From the NCBI GenBank assembly GCA_020433785.1, contig JAGRCC010001007.1:1-6471 (forward strand): 6,471 bases of DNA. The letters are read 5' to 3'. The stretch is from Anaerolineae bacterium (GTDB lineage: Bacteria; Chloroflexota; Anaerolineae; 4572-78; J111). How positions within the stretch are numbered: the first letter of the stretch is position 1; the number at the start of each line of letters is the position of its first letter. Below the pieces are notes generated by a model. The model worked only from the letters and a program-made list of their open reading frames with translations. It was not told the origin of the DNA and made no database searches. The position numbers were made by a program, and so were the translations under genes. Below are positions 1-5,088 of this stretch, piece after piece.

Positions 1-19
1 ACAAACAAAAGCAGCAGCG

Positions 20-622
20 TCATGTCAGCCGCTCGGTCTTTCGAAGCCATCCTCTCAACCGCGGCGTTTGGGTCAAATCCCCCCGATGTTTCCAAGCAAT
101 GACCAAACTGTTGCCCAGCCAAACGACGACCATCGGCGCACCATAACCGGCCAGTAGTAGGTAGATCAGTAGGCTAGCCAGGGCTAAGATCACGATCCAG
201 CCGTCGTTGGTCACGAGTGCGTACCACATTAGAAACAAGACCAGAATCACGCCAAAGCCCTGAAGGCCCAGCAAACCTAACCAAACGCCCCCCGTAACAG
301 CGATTGCCTTGCCACCTTTGAACTTAAGAAATGGCGAGAAGGCGTGGCCCAAAATCGGCGCCAGCGAAACCGGAACCAAGGACCAGCCGTCCAGACCGAG
401 CCAATACCAGGCCAGCCCGATCGGTACAGCGCCTTTTGAAATGTCCAGCGCAGCCGCCAGCCCACCAAGCAGCCCGCCGCCGGCCCGAGTCACATTCGTT
501 GCGCCCGGATTGTGGTCGCCATAGCGCCGGATATCGGTTTTGAGAAATAACCGGCCAATCCACACCGAAAAGGGCAGCGAACCCGAAATAAATGAAATGA
601 TCGTCCATACAACGGTTAACAC
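20..622 (-). CDS. plsY: PlsY-family acyl-phosphate:glycerol-3-phosphate acyltransferase
   Basis: PlsY enzymes are integral membrane proteins that move an acyl group from acyl-phosphate (made by PlsX) to the sn-1 position of glycerol-3-phosphate, the first step of phospholipid synthesis. The 200-residue product has the usual family length and the three cytosolic signature motifs: SGSLPFS at residues 13-19, GDHNPGATNVTR at 35-46 and GHAFSPFLKFKGGKAIAVTGG at about 92-112. Hydrophobic segments lie between and after them. The C-terminal motif that usually reads like RHRxNIxRLLxGxE is degenerate here (WKHRGDLTQTPRLRG, about 177-191). The start is GTG at 622-620, supported by a TAGGAG ribosome binding site six bases upstream; no better in-frame start is visible. 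It overlaps the end of the cruF-like gene by 7 nt, so translation is probably coupled. It is the third gene of a carotenoid operon, so a role in acylating a carotenoid product rather than glycerol-3-phosphate is possible but speculative. Family assignment is firm. Confidence 0.93.
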   Translation of the reverse strand: MLTVVWTIISFISGSLPFSVWIGRLFLKTDIRRYGDHNPGATNVTRAGGGLLGGLAAALDISKGAVPIGLAWYWLGLDGWSLVPVSLAPILGHAFSPFLKFKGGKAIAVTGGVWLGLLGLQGFGVILVLFLMWYALVTNDGWIVILALASLLIYLLLAGYGAPMVVVWLGNSLVIAWKHRGDLTQTPRLRGWLRKTERLT

Positions 623-1434
623 GCGCGTCTCCTAGCCTCCACAAACCAGAGTAGAAAAATGAAGCTGCCCATCCCGATCGCGCCGGCCAGAGCCGGGCCG
701 GGTAATTTCCAAAAAAAGAGTAGCCCAATCGCTTCTAACAACCACACCGCCACATAAATGGCTATCAGCACCTTTGGCGGCGCTTCTCGTGGTTGAGCCA
801 GAACGGTCACCAGGGCAGCGATTATGGCCCAACCCAGAAAATTCTGCCAGGGAATACCAAAATAACCGCCCGGCTGATCCCACACCCAAAAGCCCCAAGC
901 CGCCATCTGCGGATCAAGAAAAAGGTCCCAAGCGGTGAACGCCAGGGCGCTCATCCCCACAAAGCGCCAGCCCGATGTCTCGCCGGTCAAGCCGTAAGCC
1001 ACCGCCCAGGCCACCGGCAGCATCATCAGCCAGGCCAGAGGAATGAGCAGCGGCACGCCCGCTAGCTGCGGCTGGAGTTGAGTGGTGTAGTGGTAAGCGC
1101 CGAACGGCCAGCCGGTCGCGGTACCGATGGCTTCTATTAAAAAAGTCATCAGCAATAGGATGATGGCTATGCGCAGCAGTTTCGCCACTTCCCAGACGCC
1201 ACCCAAGATAACCAGAACCAGACCCGTCTGTAAAAGGACACTCAAAAGCACGCCCCATTCGAGGGCAGTGTCGCCCCACCCCCACTTAGCGATAGGCAGC
1301 AGGATCATCGATAGCAGCCAGCCGCCGAAAAGCGCCGTCGGCCAACTGTTGCCGGCCGGCAGTTGCCCGACCAGATAGGTTACGGCGGCCTCAACATTAA
1401 AATTTCGAACCGACTCCAGGTGGTTTCGTAACAT
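616..1434 (-). CDS. cruF: CruF-family carotenoid 1,2-hydratase (DUF422 carotenoid biosynthesis protein)
   Basis: This 272-residue, strongly hydrophobic protein has about seven or eight predicted membrane segments. It resembles the CruF/DUF422 family, whose characterised members add water across the 1',2' double bond at the acyclic end of gamma-carotene-type (cyanobacterial CruF) or bisanhydrobacterioruberin-type (haloarchaeal) carotenoids. Family-like patterns are E101 followed by TGWPFGAYHY (106-115), the acidic stretch WDLFLDPQM (169-177), the WGFWVW cluster (180-185) and YFGIPWQNFLGW (191-202). The acidic and aromatic residues in the last three patterns are the likely functional ones; this is inferred from conservation, not proven. 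The ATG start lies 2 nt after the TAG of the lycopene cyclase gene, with GGAG 11 nt upstream, and the TAA overlaps the plsY start. Its place after a cyclase gene fits a hydratase acting on the uncyclised end of a monocyclic carotene. The family call is strong; the exact substrate is inferred. Confidence 0.85.
   Translation of the reverse strand: MLRNHLESVRNFNVEAAVTYLVGQLPAGNSWPTALFGGWLLSMILLPIAKWGWGDTALEWGVLLSVLLQTGLVLVILGGVWEVAKLLRIAIILLLMTFLIEAIGTATGWPFGAYHYTTQLQPQLAGVPLLIPLAWLMMLPVAWAVAYGLTGETSGWRFVGMSALAFTAWDLFLDPQMAAWGFWVWDQPGGYFGIPWQNFLGWAIIAALVTVLAQPREAPPKVLIAIYVAVWLLEAIGLLFFWKLPGPALAGAIGMGSFIFLLWFVEARRRAC
629..634 (-). promoter_or_regulatory. Shine-Dalgarno site for plsY inside the end of cruF
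   Basis: On the minus strand TAGGAG lies six bases before the GTG at 622-620, and a further GGAGG is at 640-636. Both sit inside the last codons of the upstream hydratase gene. This supports the GTG start and indicates translational coupling across the 7-nt gene overlap. Confidence 0.6.
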
Positions 1435-1436
1435 CG

Positions 1437-2246
1437 CTAACGGTTCTCCGATACCAAGAGCCCCAACGGTCGTCTATTCCACAGCCGTTCGAACCGCGCT
1501 TGGCTTTGGCGAGAGAGCACCAACACCAACCCAAACGTAACCAGGATGTTCGTTACAGCAAAGAACACCATCTCTTCAAGGGGCAAAACACCGCCGATGT
1601 AAATGTTCAACGACAGCGCCGGATTGATCGACCAGGTGCCGCTGCCAATGGCCAAGGCATCCGCCGCACTCAAGTAAAGCGTGATTGGCAGCCAACTCAG
1701 CAGCACCAGTCGTCGGTGCCGCCACAGAATATCGGCTCCAAAACCGAGCTGCATCATGATCGGCGGCAAGGCCCAAACCAGCTCCAGCGCCAGGTACGTC
1801 CCTGGCGACCAGCCGGCTATCAACATAGAGGCCACCCCCAACCACACCAAACCAAGCAGCCCGATTAACCAACGACGCATCTGGCCGTAGTCCGACGATA
1901 ACGCCGGCCCCGGCTCGATTCGTCGAGCCAGGCAGATTAGCCACAGACCGGTCAAGAGCGGCTGCAATACAAAAAACGTGTACTCTTCCACCGGGACCCA
2001 ACCCCAGACAATGCCGGTCACCAGTTGAGGATCGTACCACCAGACGCGATGGGCAACCAAATAGTTGTCCCAGGGGGTCGTGTATATTAGGGCCACCGCC
2101 ACATGCCCCATCAAAGCGACGGCCAGTGGCCAGTTTCGGAGCGTATCCGGCAGATGGCGCTTTTGCCGGGCATCATAGCCCATTAATCCACTCAAAAAGA
2201 TCAGCGGTAAACCGAGAAAAATCACCAGAAACTCGAAATAGGTCAT
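1437..2246 (-). CDS. crtYcd: fused lycopene cyclase, CrtYc-CrtYd type (two tandem lycopene cyclase domains)
   Basis: This is a membrane-embedded lycopene cyclase of the small CrtYc/CrtYd type found in actinobacteria as two subunits, and fused in archaea, some bacteria and the N-terminal half of fungal bifunctional cyclase/synthases. The 269-residue protein has two homologous halves of about three helices each. The first (about 1-110) carries TPWDNY (57-62) and the signature VPVEEYTFF (84-92). The second (about 130-245) carries WSINP (205-209) and LPLEEMVFF (221-229). The paired PxEE acidic residues (E87/E88 and E224/E225) are the conserved, probably catalytic feature. The start is ATG at 2246-2244 with AAGGG six bases upstream. 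It is the first gene of the minus-strand operon and faces the AT-rich divergent regulatory region. Related heterodimers (CrtYe/Yf, LbtBC) cyclise C50 carotenoids, but no prenyltransferase (lycopene elongase) is in the window, so a C40 substrate is more likely. Whether one or both ends are cyclised cannot be read from sequence; the adjacent hydratase suggests a monocyclic product. Confidence 0.9.
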   Translation of the reverse strand: MTYFEFLVIFLGLPLIFLSGLMGYDARQKRHLPDTLRNWPLAVALMGHVAVALIYTTPWDNYLVAHRVWWYDPQLVTGIVWGWVPVEEYTFFVLQPLLTGLWLICLARRIEPGPALSSDYGQMRRWLIGLLGLVWLGVASMLIAGWSPGTYLALELVWALPPIMMQLGFGADILWRHRRLVLLSWLPITLYLSAADALAIGSGTWSINPALSLNIYIGGVLPLEEMVFFAVTNILVTFGLVLVLSRQSQARFERLWNRRPLGLLVSENR

Positions 2247-2320
2247 TCAAAACCCTTATATTTATCTACAATTCTTGGACAAAATATCGATTACTCAGGT
2301 TAATTTAAGCTTTCTATGTG

Positions 2321-2349
2321 AAAGTACCATAAAGATCATATTTTGTCAA
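2321..2349 (-). promoter_or_regulatory. predicted promoter of the crtYcd-cruF-plsY operon
   Basis: On the minus strand a perfect TTGACA (-35, 2349-2344) is followed after exactly 17 bases by TACTTT (-10, 2326-2321). TGG immediately before the hexamer gives an extended -10 element. The -10 matches the sigma70 consensus at only three of six positions, but the consensus -35, ideal spacing and TG motif make it the best candidate I found. The -35 lies inside one GACAAAAT box and abuts another, so a protein bound there would compete with RNA polymerase. Expected transcript start is near 2314, giving a leader of roughly 68 nt. Confidence 0.45.
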
Positions 2350-2360
2350 TATTTTGTCCA
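2338..2360 (-). repeat. tandem 11-bp-period direct repeat, probable operator
   Basis: On the plus strand ATATTTTGTC at 2338-2347 recurs at 2349-2358 with a step of 11 bp, about one helical turn. On the minus strand these are two GACAAAATAT boxes. Tandem 11-bp half-sites are what CarH/LitR-type MerR photoreceptors are reported to bind, but the match to their site is from memory and untested. Confidence 0.5.
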
Positions 2361-2412
2361 GATAAACCTTTAGCTTTACCCATTTATTTCGGGGCTATCC
2401 ATCCATGATACC

Positions 2413-2440
2413 TCGACAAAATTCCTCCAATTCGTATTAG
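2413..2440 (+). promoter_or_regulatory. possible crtB-crtI promoter
   Basis: TCGACA (2413-2418, five of six matches to the -35 consensus) is followed after 16 bases by TATTAG (2435-2440, four of six matches to the -10 consensus). The -35 overlaps the fourth GACAAAAT box (2415-2422), mirroring the arrangement at the crtYcd promoter. A competing -10-like TCTAAT lies at 2445-2450 without a good -35. TATTAG and CTAATA (2446-2451) form a small 6-bp dyad over this area. The leader to crtB would be about 80-90 nt. This call is weak and rests on pattern matching only. Confidence 0.3.
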
Positions 2441-2515
2441 GCAGTCTAATAACCGGCCCTTGTTCAACGTAGGCAAAAGCGCCGGTGCCTGAATAAATAC
2501 GGCAAATCTTAGCTG

Positions 2516-2521
2516 AAAGGA
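2516..2521 (+). promoter_or_regulatory. Shine-Dalgarno site deciding the GTG start of crtB
   Basis: AAAGGA at 2516-2521 lies nine bases before the GTG at 2531. An ATG at 2521 is out of frame with crtB and opens only a short frame, so GTG is the better start; no in-frame ATG occurs before the conserved domain. Confidence 0.5.
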
Positions 2522-2530
2522 TGAGAAGAA

Positions 2531-3496
2531 GTGCAAATACACGCTTGGGAACAACCGTTGATCTCACTGGCTCACGAAGCGTTACATAATCCGTCGCTGG
2601 ATCTTCACGAGCCAAAATCGTTGTTTGATGAAACAGCGCTGATCGACCGGGCTTATGATTACTGCGAACGGCTCACCGCCAATCACAGCAAATCATTTTT
2701 TCTAGCCTCGGCACTGCTGCCGGCGGACAAGCGCCGGGCGGTACGGGCCTTGTACGCCTTTTGCCGGATCAGCGATGACATTATCGACCAGAATTCGGAC
2801 TATAGTGAAACTAACTTGAAGACGTGGCGGCAGCGTATTTTGACCTCACACCCCAATCGCAACGATCCGGTCGCACTGGCCTGGGCCGATACCCGCCTGC
2901 GCTACCAGATTCCGCTGCGCTATGCCGAACAACTTATCGACGGCGTGGCTCGGGATTTGCAACAGCATCGATACTCTACCTTTGCCGAGCTGACCACCTA
3001 CGCGTACGGTGTCGCCTCGACCGTGGGCCTGATGAGCATGCACATCATCGGTTTTAGCGGCCGGGAGGCGATCCCGTACGCCATCAAATTAGGGGTAGCC
3101 CTCCAATTAACCAATATTCTGCGAGATGTGGCCGAAGATTGGCAGGCCGGCCGCATTTACTTGCCGTTGGCCGAGTTGGCCGCTTTTGACCTGACCGAAG
3201 CCGATTTGGCGCTGGGCCAGGTCGATGACCGTTGGCGAAAATTTATGTGCTTTCAGATCGAACGCAACCGCCGGCTCTACGCCGAAGCCTGGCCTGGCAT
3301 TGCCCTGCTCGATCCCCACGGCCGCTTGGCCATTGCGGCGGCAGCCAAACTGTATGAGGGCATTCTCGACGACATCGAACGGCACGATTACGACGTATTC
3401 AACCGGCGCGCTTATGTGAGTAAGTGGGCCAAGTTAACCATGCTGCCCGGTATCTGGTGGCAAAGTAACCATATTCAATTCAGAGGCAATTATTAA
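2531..3496 (+). CDS. crtB: phytoene synthase CrtB (squalene/phytoene synthase family)
   Basis: The enzyme condenses two geranylgeranyl diphosphates head to head into 15-cis-phytoene, the committed step of C40 carotenoid synthesis; it is cytosolic or membrane-associated. The 321-residue product carries both Mg-diphosphate-binding aspartate motifs of trans-isoprenyl synthases. These are SDDIID (D82, D83, D86) within the family pattern [12 protein letters not shown], and RDVAED (D199, D203) in [20 protein letters not shown]. The segment [12 protein letters not shown] (about 54-65) is also typical. The N-terminus is about 40 residues longer than the conserved core and is not otherwise recognised. 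Start is GTG at 2531 with AAAGGA nine bases upstream. The TAA shares its last base with the ATG of crtI (TAATG), so the two are translationally coupled. A C30 (dehydrosqualene) synthase is the main alternative; the CrtI-type partner and the cyclase across the divergent region favour phytoene. Confidence 0.95.
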   Translation: MQIHAWEQPLISLAHEALHNPSLDLHEPKSLFDETALIDRAYDYCERLTANHSKSFFLASALLPADKRRAVRALYAFCRISDDIIDQNSDYSETNLKTWRQRILTSHPNRNDPVALAWADTRLRYQIPLRYAEQLIDGVARDLQQHRYSTFAELTTYAYGVASTVGLMSMHIIGFSGREAIPYAIKLGVALQLTNILRDVAEDWQAGRIYLPLAELAAFDLTEADLALGQVDDRWRKFMCFQIERNRRLYAEAWPGIALLDPHGRLAIAAAAKLYEGILDDIERHDYDVFNRRAYVSKWAKLTMLPGIWWQSNHIQFRGNY

Positions 3497-4980
3497 TGAG
3501 AAAAAAGATTATTGTCATCGGCAGCGGTTTTGGCGGGTTAGCCGCCGCCGTCCGGCTGGCGACCAAAGGCTACGACGTCGAAATTTTCGAAAAGCGAGAC
3601 AAGCTGGGCGGTCGAGCCTATGTTTACGAGAAAAACGGCTTCAAATTCGACGGCGGGCCGACCGTTATCACTGCGCCGTTTCTCTTTGACGAACTCTTCG
3701 AAGCAGCCGGCAAACGCCGCGAAGATTACATCACCTTTGTCCCGTGCGACCCCTTCTACCGCATATTCAACCACGAAGGCCGCGCCTTTGATTACAACGG
3801 CGATGAACAGTTTATTCTGAACCAGATCGAAAAATGGAATCCGGCCGATGTCACCGGTTACCAAAGATTTATGAGCACCACCAAAGCTATTTTTGAAAAG
3901 GGTTTCGTGGAACTGGCCGACAAACCGTTCTTATCGGTGCTGGATATGGTTAAAGTGACGCCCGATCTGATCAAGCTGCAATCCTATCTTAGCGTCTATA
4001 AATACGCCGCTCAATTTGTCCAGGACGACTTCCTCCGGCGCTGCTTTTCGTTCCACCCGCTGCTGGTCGGCGGCAACCCGTTCGATTCGCCCTCCATCTA
4101 TGCCATGATCCATTATTTGGAGCGAGAGTGGGGCATTCACTATGCGCTGGGCGGTACCGGGGCCATTGTCGAAGCGCTGGGCAAGCTGTTTACTGAGTTG
4201 GGCGGCAAAATTCATCTCAACGCGCCCGTCGACGAAATCCTGATCAATGACCGACGCCGGGTCGCCGGCATCCGCCTGGCCGATGGGGCAATCCATCAAG
4301 CTGACGATATCGTCTGTAATGCCGATGTGGCCTTTACCTACCTTAACCTCATTCCGGCTCAATACCGGCGCAAATATTCCGATCACAAAATCAAACGAAT
4401 GAAGTACAGCATGTCGCTTTTTGTTATCTACTTTGGCACCAAACGTCGCTACACCGATACCGGCCTGGCCCACCATAATATCATTTTGGGCCACCGCTAC
4501 AAAAGCCTACTGGATGATATTTTTAAGAAAAAGGTGTTGGCCGATGACTTTTCGCTCTATCTGCACATGCCCACCATCACCGATCCCTCTATTGCACCGC
4601 CTGGCTGCGAAAACTTCTACGTGCTCTCACCAGTGCCGCATCTGGGCGGATCGGTCGATTGGACCCAGGCGGCCAAACCCTATCGGGACAGCATTATTCG
4701 TTTCTTGGAAGAGAATTATTTGCCCGATCTGGAGGCCAACATCATCGCCGAGCATTACATCGATCCGCTGCATTTTCAAAATACGCTCAATAGCTACCTC
4801 GGTTCGGCCTTTTCAGTGCAGCCGATTTTAACCCAATCGGCCTGGTTTCGACCGCACAATCGTTCGGAAGAGTTTGAGAACCTTTACTTTGTCGGTGCGG
4901 GCACTCATCCCGGCGCTGGGCTGCCGGGCGTTTTATCATCGGCCAAAATCGCCGAAAATCTGCTTAATGGGAGCCATTAA
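3496..4980 (+). CDS. crtI: phytoene desaturase CrtI
   Basis: CrtI is a FAD-dependent, membrane-associated oxidoreductase that introduces conjugated double bonds into phytoene, usually four steps to all-trans-lycopene. The 494-residue length is normal for the family. The N-terminus has a dinucleotide-binding Rossmann motif GSGFGG (residues 9-14), followed by [14 protein letters not shown] and [17 protein letters not shown]. The middle has [22 protein letters not shown] and the [14 protein letters not shown] segment typical of bacterial CrtI. The C-terminal FAD signature is [22 protein letters not shown] (about 463-484). The ATG overlaps the crtB stop codon by one base, with AGAGG nine bases upstream. 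The protein resembles bacterial CrtI more than the CrtN, CrtD or CrtO branches, but the number of desaturations (neurosporene versus lycopene) cannot be read from sequence. A downstream lycopene cyclase in the same cluster supports lycopene as product. The gene appears intact. Confidence 0.95.
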   Translation: MRKKIIVIGSGFGGLAAAVRLATKGYDVEIFEKRDKLGGRAYVYEKNGFKFDGGPTVITAPFLFDELFEAAGKRREDYITFVPCDPFYRIFNHEGRAFDYNGDEQFILNQIEKWNPADVTGYQRFMSTTKAIFEKGFVELADKPFLSVLDMVKVTPDLIKLQSYLSVYKYAAQFVQDDFLRRCFSFHPLLVGGNPFDSPSIYAMIHYLEREWGIHYALGGTGAIVEALGKLFTELGGKIHLNAPVDEILINDRRRVAGIRLADGAIHQADDIVCNADVAFTYLNLIPAQYRRKYSDHKIKRMKYSMSLFVIYFGTKRRYTDTGLAHHNIILGHRYKSLLDDIFKKKVLADDFSLYLHMPTITDPSIAPPGCENFYVLSPVPHLGGSVDWTQAAKPYRDSIIRFLEENYLPDLEANIIAEHYIDPLHFQNTLNSYLGSAFSVQPILTQSAWFRPHNRSEEFENLYFVGAGTHPGAGLPGVLSSAKIAENLLNGSH

Positions 4981-4988
4981 TCATTTTT
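4964..4988 (+). terminator. possible intrinsic terminator at the end of crtI
   Basis: TTAATGG (4964-4970) and CCATTAA (4974-4980) form a perfect 7-bp stem with a 3-nt GAG loop. A short T-run (4984-4988) follows after three bases. The right arm contains the crtI stop codon. The stem is AT-rich and the T-tract short, so termination may be partial, and some read-through into the kinase gene is possible. Confidence 0.35.
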
Positions 4989-5013
4989 ACATTCGCCATT
5001 GTGACTGGCTCGC

Positions 5014-5042
5014 TTGCACAGTTCAACAGGTTGTAATAAGAT
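5014..5042 (+). promoter_or_regulatory. weak candidate promoter for the histidine kinase gene
   Basis: TTGCAC (5014-5019) and TAAGAT (5037-5042) are separated by 17 bases. They match the -35 and -10 consensus at three and four of six positions respectively. If real, the transcript would begin near 5049 and the kinase would start at the ATG at 5089, which would exclude the upstream start codons. The match is weak. Confidence 0.2.
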
Positions 5043-5088
5043 GTTCCTCATATACTGGGTATCGGATCTATTTTTGGGCACAGGAACC

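Larger units (their letters stand above)
2276..2360. repeat. perfect 12-bp inverted repeat flanking the crtYcd promoter
   Basis: TGGACAAAATAT at 2276-2287 is the exact reverse complement of ATATTTTGTCCA at 2349-2360. The arms are 61 bp apart and their centres about 73 bp apart, close to seven helical turns, so proteins bound at both would lie on the same face of the DNA. The arms bracket the predicted -10 and transcript start of the minus-strand operon. The loop is too long for an efficient RNA hairpin; a DNA-looping or paired operator is more plausible. Confidence 0.5.
2247..2530. promoter_or_regulatory. divergent carotenoid intergenic region with four GACAAAAT boxes
   Basis: These 284 bases separate the two divergent carotenoid operons and are more AT-rich than the genes, mainly at 2250-2390. 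The octamer GACAAAAT occurs four times: plus strand 2278-2285 and 2415-2422, minus strand 2347-2340 and 2358-2351. Every copy is preceded by T-N, giving TNGACAAAAT. The two minus-strand copies are tandem with an 11-bp step. TGGACAAAATAT at 2276-2287 and its exact reverse complement at 2349-2360 form a 12-bp inverted repeat. I saw no other copy of the octamer in the window. The arrangement suggests an operator shared by both operons. No RNA gene or riboswitch was recognised here. Confidence 0.6.

Noticed and set aside
1576..2040. Long minus-strand open frame of 154 codons inside the lycopene cyclase gene
   Set aside because: It lies in another frame of the same strand as crtYcd, shows no family motif, and the overlapping cyclase has clear paired PxEE motifs. 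It is a shadow frame in GC-rich DNA.
2521..2523. ATG as start of crtB
   Set aside because: It is out of frame with the synthase and opens a frame of only about 22 codons before TAA. The GTG at 2531 fits the frame and the ribosome binding site.
2247..2530. Riboswitch, CRISPR array or small RNA in the divergent region
   Set aside because: There are no repeat-spacer units; the repeats are only 8-12 bp with irregular spacing. I could identify no conserved riboswitch core such as a B12-box. Operator sites explain the pattern better.
3931..4494. Minus-strand open frame of 187 codons opposite crtI
   Set aside because: It is antisense to the conserved core of phytoene desaturase and resembles no known domain; it is explained by the codon bias of crtI.
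4421..4831. Plus-strand open frame of 136 codons within crtI
   Set aside because: It is a frame-shifted reading of crtI rich in Cys, Trp and Pro with no domain; crtI itself is intact, so this is not a frameshift remnant.
5014..5088. Extended N-terminus of the kinase from TTG 5014 or ATG 5041
   Set aside because: The added residues form a short hydrophobic stretch too short for a membrane helix and unlike the rest of the protein, and TTG 5014 has no ribosome binding site. ATG 5041 cannot be fully excluded.
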